From: Eikenella corrodens
Lineage (GTDB): Bacteria; Pseudomonadota; Gammaproteobacteria; Burkholderiales; Neisseriaceae
Direction of reading: 5' to 3'
Assembly (NCBI RefSeq): GCF_003990355.1
Contig: NZ_CP034670.1
Coordinates: forward strand, 1,178,001 to 1,242,000
Length of the DNA stretch: 64,000 nt
Within the stretch, counting starts at the first letter, position 1. Each line of letters starts with the position of its first letter. This document shows, piece after piece, positions 49,448-57,618 of this stretch. The position numbers and the translations under genes were made by a program. Below the pieces are notes generated by a model, which was given only the letters and a program-made list of their open reading frames with translations, had not been told where the DNA came from and searched no databases.

Positions 49448-50374
49448 ATGTCTTTTGCCTTTTTCTTCCCCGGCCAAGGCTCGCAGAGCCTGAATATGAT
49501 GGCCGGTTTCGACGGCAGCGCTGTTGTGCGCCAAACCTTTGAGCAGGCCTCCGCCGCGCTGGGCGAGGATTTGTGGGCGATGATGAACGGCGAAGATGCC
49601 GCCCTCATCGGCCAAACCGTGAATACCCAGCCTTTGATGCTGGCCGCAGGCATGGCCACTTATCGCGCCTACCTCGAAGCCGGCGGCAAAACCCCCGCCG
49701 CCGTGGCCGGGCACAGCCTGGGCGAATACAGCGCGCTGGTGGCTGCCGGCAGCCTGGATTTTGCCGATGCTGTGCGTCTGGTGCGCCTGCGCGCCGAGCT
49801 GATGCAGTCGGCCGTGCCGCAAGGTCAGGGCGCGATGGCCGCCATTTTGGGGCTGGAAGACGATGCAGTGCGCCAAATCTGCGCCGCCGCCGCGCAAGGG
49901 CAGGTGGCCGAGGCGGTGAACTTCAATTCGCCCGGCCAGGTGGTGATTGCCGGCGATGCCGCTGCGGTGGAACGCGCCATGGCCGCGGCCAAAGAAGCCG
50001 GTGCCAAACGCGCGCTGCCGCTGCCCGTGTCCGTGCCGTCGCATTGCAACCTGATGAAGCCTGCTGCCGAAAAACTGGCTGCCGCGCTGCAAAACGTGGC
50101 ATTGAATGCGCCGCAAATCCGCGTGGTCAACAACGTGGACGTGGCTTCCTACACCGACCCCGCGCAAATTAAAGACGCGCTGGTGCGCCAGCTTTACAGT
50201 CCGGTGCGCTGGACGGAAACCGTGGCGCTCCTCGTGCGCGAAGGCATCACCGAATCCGCCGAATGCGGCCCGGGCAAAGTGCTGGCCGGCCTGGCGAAAC
50301 GCATCGATAAAGCCGCCGTGTGCGCCGCGCTCACTTCGCAGGAAGCGGTGGACGCATTTATCGCCGCCCATTAA
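49448..50374 (+). CDS. fabD: Malonyl-CoA:ACP transacylase
   Basis: A 308-residue enzyme that loads malonyl groups onto acyl carrier protein for fatty-acid synthesis. The nucleophile is in VAGHSLGEYSALVAAG (about residues 88-103), and the start FAFFFPGQGSQSLNMM carries the oxyanion-hole motif GQGSQ. The active-site His is in VPSHCNLMKPAAEKL (about 196-210). ATG at 49448 follows AAGGAAA. fabG follows after a DUS pair, and dut after that, all on the same strand. Confidence 0.96.
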   Translation: MSFAFFFPGQGSQSLNMMAGFDGSAVVRQTFEQASAALGEDLWAMMNGEDAALIGQTVNTQPLMLAAGMATYRAYLEAGGKTPAAVAGHSLGEYSALVAAGSLDFADAVRLVRLRAELMQSAVPQGQGAMAAILGLEDDAVRQICAAAAQGQVAEAVNFNSPGQVVIAGDAAAVERAMAAAKEAGAKRALPLPVSVPSHCNLMKPAAEKLAAALQNVALNAPQIRVVNNVDVASYTDPAQIKDALVRQLYSPVRWTETVALLVREGITESAECGPGKVLAGLAKRIDKAAVCAALTSQEAVDAFIAAH

Positions 50375-50375
50375 T

Positions 50376-50412
50376 TTTCAGGTAGCCTCACACACTTGGG
50401 GCTACCTGAAAC
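50376..50412. repeat. Inverted DUS pair between fabD and fabG
   Basis: TTTTCAGGTAGCCT and GGGCTACCTGAAA face each other over 11 bases just past the fabD stop. A hairpin here may lower fabG transcription relative to fabD. Confidence 0.5.
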
Positions 50413-50441
50413 CCTATTTCCCACTTAAAAGGAATCCCGAT

Positions 50442-51188
50442 ATGCTTACCCAAAATCTCTCTCAGAAAATCGCCTTGGTAACCGGCGCCTCGCGCGGTAT
50501 CGGCGCGGCCATTGCCGACACGCTGGCACAAGCCGGGGCAACGGTGATCGGCACGGCCGTTAGCGAAGCAGGTGCGGCTGCCATTGGCCAGCGCTTGGCG
50601 CAATGGCAGGGGCATGGCCGAGTGTTGCAAATCAATGAAGAAAACAGCATCGAAAATTTGATTGCCGACATCGAAAAAGAGTTTGGCAAGTTGGATATCT
50701 TGGTAAACAATGCCGGCATCACGCGCGACAACCTATTGATGCGCATGAAAGAAGAAGAGTGGGACGAGATCATGCAAGTCAACCTCAAATCCGTATTCCG
50801 CGCCAGCAAAGCCGTATTGCGCGGCATGATGAAGCAGCGCAGCGGCCGCATCATCAACATCACTTCCGTGGTGGGCGCGATGGGCAATGCCGGCCAGAGC
50901 AACTACGCCGCCGCCAAAGCAGGCCTGATGGGCTTCTCCAAATCGCTGGCACGCGAAGTGGGCAGCCGCGGCATCACCGTAAACTGCGTCGCCCCCGGCT
51001 TCATCGATACCGCCATGACTCAAGCCCTGCCTGAGGAAGTCCGCGCGGCATTCACCGCCCAAACTTCACTGGGCAAATTCGGCGAAGCAGACGATGTGGC
51101 GGCCGCCGTTTTGTTCCTCGCCTCCGAGCAGGCGCGCTACATCACCGGCCAAACCCTGCACGTGAACGGCGGCATGCTGATGCCCTAA
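50442..51188 (+). CDS. fabG: 3-oxoacyl-ACP reductase
   Basis: A 248-residue short-chain dehydrogenase that reduces 3-oxoacyl-ACP with NADPH. The cofactor motif TGASRGIGAAIA (about residues 15-26), NNAGITRDNLLMRM, the catalytic Ser-Tyr-Lys in ITSVVGAMGNAGQSNYAAAKAG (about 138-159) and the C-terminal YITGQTLHVNGGMLM are all present. ATG at 50442 follows AAAAGGAA. It is in the fabD-fabG order of most proteobacteria, but acpP does not follow. Confidence 0.97.
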   Translation: MLTQNLSQKIALVTGASRGIGAAIADTLAQAGATVIGTAVSEAGAAAIGQRLAQWQGHGRVLQINEENSIENLIADIEKEFGKLDILVNNAGITRDNLLMRMKEEEWDEIMQVNLKSVFRASKAVLRGMMKQRSGRIINITSVVGAMGNAGQSNYAAAKAGLMGFSKSLAREVGSRGITVNCVAPGFIDTAMTQALPEEVRAAFTAQTSLGKFGEADDVAAAVLFLASEQARYITGQTLHVNGGMLMP

Positions 51189-51202
51189 GCAGCGCAGCTA
51201 TA

Positions 51203-51244
51203 TTTTCAGGTAGCCTGCCGCAGGGCATAAAGGCTACCTGAAAA
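51203..51244. repeat. Inverted DUS pair between fabG and dut
   Basis: TTTCAGGTAGCCT and AGGCTACCTGAAA separated by 16 bases, 14 bases past the fabG stop. It may act as a partial terminator. Confidence 0.5.
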
Positions 51245-51283
51245 TTTATCTACATTAAAATTCAAATTGTTATCGAGATAACC

Positions 51284-51736
51284 ATGCAACCCACAGTCGA
51301 ACTCAAAATCCTCAACCCAAAAATGCAAGAACACCTGCCGCACTACGCCACGCCCGGTGCCGCAGGCCTCGATTTGCGTGCCTGTTTGGACGAAGCCGTA
51401 GAGCTGCCGCCCGGCGGCACCTTCCTCGTGCCCACCGGCATCGCCATCCATCTGGCCGACCCGGCCTACGCCGCCATGCTGCTGCCGCGCTCCGGGCTGG
51501 GCCACAAGAACGGTATCGTGCTCGGCAACCTGGTCGGCCTGATCGATTCCGACTACCAGGGCGAACTCAAGATTTCATTGTGGAACCGCAGCAGCGAAAC
51601 GTTCACCATCGAACCGATGGCGCGCGTGGCGCAAATGGTGATTGTGCCCGTGCTGCAGCCGCAGTTTAAAGTGGTGGAAGAATTTGCCCGGAGCTCGCGC
51701 GGCGAAGGCGGCTTCGGCAGCACCGGGCGGATGTGA
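51284..51736 (+). CDS. dut: dUTP diphosphatase
   Basis: A 150-residue trimeric dUTPase that hydrolyses dUTP to dUMP. Conserved motifs in order: motif 1 PGAAGLDLRACLD, motif 2 LLPRSGLGHKNGIVLGN, motif 3 GLIDSDYQGELKISLWN, motif 4 ARVAQMVIVPV and motif 5 RGEGGFGSTGRM at the very end. ATG at 51284 follows GAGATAA, a modest ribosome binding site. A tight DUS terminator follows. Confidence 0.97.
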   Translation: MQPTVELKILNPKMQEHLPHYATPGAAGLDLRACLDEAVELPPGGTFLVPTGIAIHLADPAYAAMLLPRSGLGHKNGIVLGNLVGLIDSDYQGELKISLWNRSSETFTIEPMARVAQMVIVPVLQPQFKVVEEFARSSRGEGGFGSTGRM

Positions 51737-51751
51737 AGCAGGTTTGAACAA

Positions 51752-51785
51752 AGGCTACCTGAAAATTTTCAGGTAGCCTTTTTAT
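51752..51785 (+). terminator. Tight DUS-pair terminator after dut
   Basis: DUS copies at 51752-51764 and 51767-51779 almost touch, giving a 13-bp stem followed by TTTTTAT. It lies 16 bases past the dut stop and next to a Correia-type element. Confidence 0.8.
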
Positions 51786-51885
51786 AGTGAATTAACAAAA
51801 CCAGTACGGCGTTGTCCCGCCTTGCCGTAGCGTGTGTGCTGTCTGCGGCTCGCCGCCTTGTTCTGATTTTTGTTAATCCACTATA
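51783..51885. repeat. Correia-type element, TTAACAAAA ends (103 bp)
   Basis: Ends TATAGTGAATTAACAAAA / TTTTTGTTAATCCACTATA and the standard core in reverse orientation. It begins within the T-run of the dut terminator. Confidence 0.88.
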
Positions 51886-51903
51886 TTGTTTGTGTATGCG
51901 TGT

Positions 51904-52812
51904 TTACATCACAGCCAGCGCGGCCAGGCATTTTTCGCGCTGGCCGTTTTGCGGGGGGATGGTTTGGCCTGGCAGGATTAAGGTGTAGCGCTGGCCGCGG
52001 CCGTGGGCTTCGAGTACGCGGTAGCACAGGAGGCCGGCGAGTCGGTCGGCACCGGTGCCGGCGGGGTAGTCGGCGTAGCTGATGATGTGGTCGGCGGCGT
52101 GGAAGGCGGGTTCTTCGAAGTGTTTGTCGAGCAGGCGGCCGCTTTTGGCGTAGCTTTTCCAGGCGATGTGTTGCATGGAGTTGCCGGGGTGGTGTTCTTG
52201 CAGGAAGGCGAGGTCTTCATTACCGCCGAGTTTGCGGCGCGGCTCGCCTTCTTCGGCCGGGGTGCTGCCGGGCGGGGCGGTGTGCGGCTCGGGGGCGGGG
52301 TAGACGAGGCCGTTGTCGGGCCAGTGCCAGACGCATTCGACGCTGCTCACGGCAAACGGCCACACGCTGGTGCAGCGCAGCGGGGGAAGGATGAGGCGGC
52401 CGCGCCGTGCGGGCAGCACGGGCCAGATGAAGGGTTGGGGCTGCTTGGCGGTGAAGAGGGCGGCGCGGTATTCGGGCTCGGTATTGCGGTGGCTTTCGGG
52501 GGCAAACCAAAGCTGGCGGTGGCGGGCTTTGATTGAGGGGGCGGGGAAGAGTTGGATATCGGCAGGCTGCCCTTGGAAGAGTTCTTCAGGCAGGGTGAGG
52601 TCGAGGCGCAGGCCGAGCAGTTGGAGGCAATTGAGCAGGGTGCCGACAAACAGGAAGCCGGCGAGCCAGAAGGCGACGATATAGGCGAGGTTTACCTGAT
52701 AGTTGAGCCCGACGAGCCACAACAGGGCAATCATGGCGGCCAGGCTGATGCCGAGCCGGGTGGGGCGCAGGCGTAGGTCGCGCAGGCGCGGGCTGTATTG
52801 GTTGGCGCTCAC
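51904..52812 (-). CDS. DUF58 membrane protein, partner of MoxR ATPase
   Basis: A 302-residue protein with two N-terminal helices (about residues 23-57) and a C-terminal DUF58 domain of the von Willebrand-like fold. The conserved core GGNEDLAFLQEHHPGNSMQHIAWKSYAKSGRLLDKHFE is at about residues 195-232. The GTG at 52812 overlaps the stop of the moxR-like gene (GTGA), a sign of translational coupling and the reason this start is chosen. MoxR-DUF58 pairs act as chaperone modules for assembly of metal-containing or membrane complexes. The usual downstream transglutaminase-like gene is absent. Confidence 0.87.
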   Translation of the reverse strand: MSANQYSPRLRDLRLRPTRLGISLAAMIALLWLVGLNYQVNLAYIVAFWLAGFLFVGTLLNCLQLLGLRLDLTLPEELFQGQPADIQLFPAPSIKARHRQLWFAPESHRNTEPEYRAALFTAKQPQPFIWPVLPARRGRLILPPLRCTSVWPFAVSSVECVWHWPDNGLVYPAPEPHTAPPGSTPAEEGEPRRKLGGNEDLAFLQEHHPGNSMQHIAWKSYAKSGRLLDKHFEEPAFHAADHIISYADYPAGTGADRLAGLLCYRVLEAHGRGQRYTLILPGQTIPPQNGQREKCLAALAVM

Positions 52813-53717
52813 GATACGGCTACCTGAAGCAGCATTTGTTCCAGCAGCTGGGAGATGGATTGGGGCTGCAGGGTTTGCAGGCGGTGTCCGGCCACGGCTA
52901 TCCATACGGCTTTGACGTCTTCTGGCAGCACATAATCGCGGCCGGCCAGGAAGGCCCAGGCTTTGGCGGCTTTAACCACAGCAAGCCCGGCGCGCGGACT
53001 GAGGCCGGTAACGAACAAGCCGGGCTGGCGGGTGGCTTGCACCAGCCGGTAAACATAATCGGCGGCCTGCTGCGAGCATTTCACTTGGGCGGCCTGCGCC
53101 TGCCATTGGAGCAGGATTTCGGCGTTGCACACGGCTTTGAGCGCGGGCAGCAGTTGGCGGCGGTCGCCTTGGGCGTAGAGCCGGCGTTCGGCTTCGGCGG
53201 AGGGGTAGCCCAGTGAGAGGCGCATCATGAAACGGTCGAGCTGGGATTCGGGCAGGGGGAAGGTGCCGAGCTGTTCGATGGGGTTTTGGGTGGCGATAAC
53301 GAAGAAGGGTTTGGGCAGGCGGTAGGTTTTGCCGTCTACGGAAACCTGTTTTTCTTCCATGGCCTCCAAAAGGGCGGACTGCATTTTGGGCGAGGCGCGG
53401 TTGATTTCGTCGGCCAGCAGGAAGTGATGGAAAATGGGGCCGGGATGGAATTTGAATTGGCCGTCGGCAGGTTGGAAGACGTTGATGCCGAGAAGGTCGG
53501 CGGGCAGCATGTCGTTGGTGAACTGGACGCGGCGGTAGCCGAGGCCGAGCACGGCGGCCAGGCCGTGGGCGAGGGTGGTTTTGCCCACGCCGGGCACGTC
53601 TTCGAGCAAAACGTGGCCGTCGGCCAGGATGCAGGCCATCAGGTGTTGGAGAACGGTTTCTTTGCCGAGAATCAGGCTGTTGAGTTGGGAGAAGACGTTT
53701 TGTAATGGGGAATTCAT
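52809..53717 (-). CDS. MoxR-family AAA+ ATPase
   Basis: A 302-residue AAA+ ATPase. Walker A is LLEDVPGVGKTTLAHG (about residues 38-53), Walker B FLLADEINRASPKMQSALLEAMEE (about 100-123), sensor FFVIATQNPIEQLGTFPLPE, and the lid has GLSPRAGLAVVKAAKA. The start MNSPLQNVFSQLN at 53717 is chosen on family length; there is no clear ribosome binding site. It is followed with a 4-base overlap by the DUF58 gene. The near-DUS GGCTACCTGAA (52817-52827) is translated as the last residues LLQVAVS. Confidence 0.92.
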   Translation of the reverse strand: MNSPLQNVFSQLNSLILGKETVLQHLMACILADGHVLLEDVPGVGKTTLAHGLAAVLGLGYRRVQFTNDMLPADLLGINVFQPADGQFKFHPGPIFHHFLLADEINRASPKMQSALLEAMEEKQVSVDGKTYRLPKPFFVIATQNPIEQLGTFPLPESQLDRFMMRLSLGYPSAEAERRLYAQGDRRQLLPALKAVCNAEILLQWQAQAAQVKCSQQAADYVYRLVQATRQPGLFVTGLSPRAGLAVVKAAKAWAFLAGRDYVLPEDVKAVWIAVAGHRLQTLQPQSISQLLEQMLLQVAVS

Positions 53718-53785
53718 GGTGTGGATGGTTTGGGTTGTGGTGTGAGTGAGGCTACCTGAAAATGTTTTGCCGTGGCGGTATGAAG

Positions 53786-53810
53786 AAAAGCCCTGTTCAA
53801 TCAACAGGGC
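53786..53810 (-). terminator. Intrinsic terminator after rbfA
   Basis: GCCCTGTT-CAATC-AACAGGGC is a perfect 8-bp stem followed by TTTTC on the minus strand, 17 bases past the rbfA stop. It is nested inside a wider inverted DUS pair (53751 and 53816). Confidence 0.8.
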
Positions 53811-53826
53811 ATATTTTTCAGGTAGC

Positions 53827-54198
53827 CTAATCCTGCACCGGCTCTTCGGCGGCTACCTGCTCGATTAATTGGGAGATGCTCATGCCGCGTTCGAGCGATT
53901 GGTCGTATTTGAAGTGCAGCTCGGGCGTTTTAAACAGCTTGATGCGGCGGGAGAGCTCGCTGCGCAGGTGGCCTTTGGCGTGTTCCAGTGCTTCGGCGGT
54001 AATCTCGCGCGTGGCATCGTCGAGCACGGTGTAATACACGGTGGCGTGGCTGTAGTCGCGGGTCAGCTCGACTTCGTTGATGGTGATGAAGCCGGCGCGC
54101 GGGTCTTTAAGGCCGGTGCGGACGAGCTCGGCCAGCTCGCGCATAATTTGTTCGCGCACGCGGTCTTGGCGGGCGTAGCCACAGTGGGTTTTGGCCAT
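53827..54198 (-). CDS. rbfA: Ribosome-binding factor A
   Basis: A 123-residue KH-type cold-shock factor needed for 30S maturation and 16S 5'-end processing. Typical segments are RVREQIMRELAELVRTGLKDPR, ITINEVELTRDYSHATVYYTVL and LRSELSRRIKLFKTPELHFKYDQSLERG. It ends in an acidic tail. Downstream of infB, as in many bacteria, but with an extra small gene between. truB does not follow; a terminator does. Confidence 0.95.
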   Translation of the reverse strand: MAKTHCGYARQDRVREQIMRELAELVRTGLKDPRAGFITINEVELTRDYSHATVYYTVLDDATREITAEALEHAKGHLRSELSRRIKLFKTPELHFKYDQSLERGMSISQLIEQVAAEEPVQD

Positions 54199-54218
54199 GT
54201 GTCTTTCTCGATAAGGGG

Positions 54219-54551
54219 TTATTTCAGTTCGCTGGTGCGGTCGAGCAGGGCATCCATCAGCGAATCGTATTGTTTTTTACGATGCTGGATGCGCAGTTGG
54301 TCGAATTCGCCCAACTGTTCTTCAAAGGTGCGGGTTTTGAAATAGGGCTTCAGGTCGAAGGACTTTTCCAAAAACCGAATAACGTTAAGGTCGTTTTCGC
54401 GGTCAACAGGGCGCAGGGGCAGCCGCCCGGTGAGCACGAAGTTGTCGGGCATGACAAGGGTGGTCACGATGAACGGATCGTCGTTTTCACGTTGGCGTAT
54501 TTCTCGGATTAGGGTAAACGTTTCAAGTGTATAGGTTTGTTTGTCGTTCAT
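54219..54551 (-). CDS. Unknown 110-residue protein between infB and rbfA
   Basis: A soluble protein of 110 residues with no recognised family. It contains charged helices (TLIREIRQRENDD, RFLEKSFDLKPYFKTRTFEEQ, LRIQHRKKQYDSLMDALLDR). ATG at 54551 gives MNDKQTYTLETF; the upstream frame lacks a binding site. It lies 20 bases before rbfA on the same strand and 290 bases after infB, so it likely shares a transcript with rbfA and could serve translation or ribosome assembly, which is inference from position. Confidence 0.6.
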   Translation of the reverse strand: MNDKQTYTLETFTLIREIRQRENDDPFIVTTLVMPDNFVLTGRLPLRPVDRENDLNVIRFLEKSFDLKPYFKTRTFEEQLGEFDQLRIQHRKKQYDSLMDALLDRTSELK

Positions 54552-54843
54552 TTTCGCGTACTCATCAGGGCAGCGGTTGGTATGGTGGGCAAACACGGTG
54601 TTAACAGGCGATATGATACGACAACCATCGCCGGCTGGGTATAGGCTGAGGCATTTATTTCTTTACATATATAGCCAAATTGTTAGAAACCATAACCAAA
54701 AGATGGAGCTTGCTTGCATTTGCTGATTTGCCCAACATTGCACGGTGCCACAATGCTCGCAATGCCGCCTGGCCGTGCTTTAGATATAACAAGAGGCTAC
54801 CTGAAACGGATTCGGGCAGCCTCTTGTTTCGCTTGATGCCTGT

Positions 54844-57603
54844 TTACAGGGTGCGGGCCACTTCCACGATATCGAAGGCTTCCAGTATGTCGCCTTCTTG
54901 AATATCGTTGTAGTTTTTCAGCATCAGGCCGCATTCGAAGCCCATACGCACTTCTTTCACATCGTCTTTGAAGCGTTTGAGCGATTCGAGTTCGCCGGTG
55001 TGGATCACCACATGGTCGCGGATGAGGCGGACGCGGCTGTCGCGCTTGATGAGGCCGTCGGTAACCATACAGCCGGCAATGTTGCCCACTTTGGAAATAT
55101 TGATGACCTGGCGGATTTCCAGCGTGCCGGTCTGCTGCTCTTTCTGCTCGGGGGCGAGCATGCCGCTCATGGCTGCCTTCACATCGTCGATGGCGTCGTA
55201 GATGATGTTGTAGTAGCGGATTTCGATGTCTTCGTTTTCGGCCAGCTTGCGGGCGGAACCGTCGGCGCGCACGTTGAAGCCGATAATGAAGGCGCCGGAG
55301 GCGATGGCTAGGTTTACGTCGCTTTCGGTAATGCCGCCTACGCCGCTGTGCAGCACTTCCACTTTCACCTCGTCGTTTGACAGCTTTTTGAGGCTACCTG
55401 AAAGCGCTTCGTACGAACCCTGCACGTCGGCTTTGATGATGACGGCCAGATTTTGCGCCGCCTGACCAGCGCCGGCGTTGGCAAACAGGTTTTCCAGCTT
55501 GGCGGCTTGCTGTTTGGCCAGCCGCACGTCGCGGTATTTGCCTTGGCGGAACAGGGCGATTTCACGGGCTTTTTTCTCGTCGGCCAACACCATGGCGTCT
55601 TCGCCGGCATTGGGCACGTCGGAAAGGCCGAGGATTTCCACCGGAATGGAGGGGCCGGCTTCCTGTACCTGCCTGCCGTTTTCGTCCACCATGGCGCGGA
55701 CTTTGCCGAAGGCCGTACCGGCCAGGAGCATATCGCCTTTTTTCAACGTGCCGCTCTGCACCAGCAGGGTCGCCACCGCGCCGCGGCCTTTATCGAGGCG
55801 GGCTTCCACGATGATGCCTTTGGCGGGCGCGTCTACCGGCGCTTTCAGTTCGAGCACTTCGGCTTCCAGCAGCACGGCTTCCAAAAGCGCATCGATATTG
55901 GTGCCTTGTTTGGCGGAAACATCGACAAACTGCACATTGCCGCCCCAAGCATCGGGGATGACTTCGTGTGCGGTCAGCTCTTGTCGGATGCGTTCGGGAT
56001 TGGCGGCTTCCTTATCGATTTTGTTCACGGCCACCACCATCGGCACGCCGGCCGCTTTGGCATGGGCGATGGCTTCGATGGTTTGCGGCATTACGCCGTC
56101 GTCGGCGGCCACCACCAAAATCACGATATCGGTGGCCTGAGCACCGCGTGCACGCATCGCGGTAAAGGCTTCGTGGCCGGGGGTGTCGAGGAAGGTGATA
56201 ACACCGCGCGGGGTTTGCACATGGTAGGCGCCGATGTGCTGGGTAATGCCGCCGGCTTCGCCTTGCACCACTTTGGCGCGGCGGATGTAGTCGAGCAGCG
56301 AGGTTTTACCGTGGTCCACGTGACCCATCACGGTTACCACCGGCGGGCGTGGCAGGGCTTCGGCTTGAACCGCGGTTTCGGTGTCGTCCAAGAAGGCTTC
56401 CGGGTCGTCCGCAGCGGCGGGTTTGCCGATGTGGCCCATTTCTTCCACCACAATCAATGCGGTTTCCTGGTCGAGCGATTGGTTGATGGTTACCATCATG
56501 CCCATCTTCATCAGGGCTTTCACCACTTCCACGCCCTTAACTGCCATTTTGTGTGCCAAATCGGCCACGGTAATGGTTTCGGGCACGAGCACTTCGTGCA
56601 CCACCGGCTCGGTCGGGGCTTGAAAGGCGTGTTGGTTCGGCTCCAGCTTGAGCTGTTTCTTGCCTTTTTTACCGCCGCGTACGCGTTCGTCATCGCCACA
56701 GTCACCACGCTCTTTGCCCTTGCCTTTGGCGGAGCGGCCACGCGGCATGTCGTCGTCGCGCTGCTGGTGGCGTTCACCTTTTTTCGGGCGGCTGCCGCCG
56801 GGAGCGGCATTGCCGGAGGAAAGGGGGGCTTTTTCGCTCGGTGCGGCGCTGCGCGGGGCGGACTGCTGCTCTTTGGCCAGCTTGGCTTCCTGTTGAGCTT
56901 GCAGTTTGGCTGCTTCGCGGCGGGCCTGGCGTTCCTGTTTTTCTTTCAACAGGGCTTGCTGGTGGGCACGCAGAGCCTCGGCGCGGCGGGCTTCTTCGTC
57001 ACGCATGGCTTGTTCGGCGGCGCTAACCACTTCCACCGGTTGCGGTGCTGGCTCGGGGGCTTTTTCTTTTTTCGGTTTGCGGCTGCGTTTCGGTTTGGCT
57101 TCGGCAGCTGGTGCTTCATCCGATGTGGCTGCTTCAGCAGCTGCCGGTTTGGCATCGGCTTTGGCAGCAGTGGTTTCCACGGTAGGCGTTTCAACTACTG
57201 TTGGTTCGGTGGCTTTTGAGGCTACCTGAAAATCCTGTCCTTCCGCGGCAGGGGCGGCAGCGGGCGCTTCCACGGCCGCAGGTGCAACGGGCTGTGCGGC
57301 AACTTCAGCAGCGGGTTTGCTCTCTACAACCGCTTCAATCGGCGGCACGGCCACGCGGCGGCGGCGGGTTTCCACCTGTACGCCGGCCACGGTGCTGCGT
57401 TCGGTGCGGGTACGGCTCACGCTGATGGATACGGTGCCGCTGTCGTTCTGTTTGCGCAGGTGCGCCAGCAGGGCTTGTTTGTCTGCCGGGCTGATGCTGT
57501 CGGCACCGCTGCTTTTTTCCACGCCGGCGGCTTTGAGCTGCTCCAAGAGCGTGGGCACGGATTTTTTCAGTTCGGCGGCAAATTGTTGTACGGTATTACT
57601 CAT
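54844..57603 (-). CDS. infB: Translation initiation factor IF-2
   Basis: A 919-residue GTPase that brings fMet-tRNA to the 30S subunit. An N-terminal IF2_N domain (VQQFAAELKKSVPTLLEQLKAAG) is followed by a long low-complexity Ala/Glu/Lys-rich linker (about 70-330), a second IF2_N-like segment, and the G domain with VMGHVDHGKTSLLD (about 427-440), DTPGHEAF and NKIDK. Domains II-IV complete the C-terminus. A DUS is read in frame in the linker (DFQVASKATE, about residue 125) and another in domain III (ALSGSLKKL). ATG at 57603 follows an excellent AAGGAGG. It is 15 bases after nusA. Confidence 0.97.
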   Translation of the reverse strand: MSNTVQQFAAELKKSVPTLLEQLKAAGVEKSSGADSISPADKQALLAHLRKQNDSGTVSISVSRTRTERSTVAGVQVETRRRRVAVPPIEAVVESKPAAEVAAQPVAPAAVEAPAAAPAAEGQDFQVASKATEPTVVETPTVETTAAKADAKPAAAEAATSDEAPAAEAKPKRSRKPKKEKAPEPAPQPVEVVSAAEQAMRDEEARRAEALRAHQQALLKEKQERQARREAAKLQAQQEAKLAKEQQSAPRSAAPSEKAPLSSGNAAPGGSRPKKGERHQQRDDDMPRGRSAKGKGKERGDCGDDERVRGGKKGKKQLKLEPNQHAFQAPTEPVVHEVLVPETITVADLAHKMAVKGVEVVKALMKMGMMVTINQSLDQETALIVVEEMGHIGKPAAADDPEAFLDDTETAVQAEALPRPPVVTVMGHVDHGKTSLLDYIRRAKVVQGEAGGITQHIGAYHVQTPRGVITFLDTPGHEAFTAMRARGAQATDIVILVVAADDGVMPQTIEAIAHAKAAGVPMVVAVNKIDKEAANPERIRQELTAHEVIPDAWGGNVQFVDVSAKQGTNIDALLEAVLLEAEVLELKAPVDAPAKGIIVEARLDKGRGAVATLLVQSGTLKKGDMLLAGTAFGKVRAMVDENGRQVQEAGPSIPVEILGLSDVPNAGEDAMVLADEKKAREIALFRQGKYRDVRLAKQQAAKLENLFANAGAGQAAQNLAVIIKADVQGSYEALSGSLKKLSNDEVKVEVLHSGVGGITESDVNLAIASGAFIIGFNVRADGSARKLAENEDIEIRYYNIIYDAIDDVKAAMSGMLAPEQKEQQTGTLEIRQVINISKVGNIAGCMVTDGLIKRDSRVRLIRDHVVIHTGELESLKRFKDDVKEVRMGFECGLMLKNYNDIQEGDILEAFDIVEVARTL

Positions 57604-57618
57604 AAGTTTCCGGCCTCC

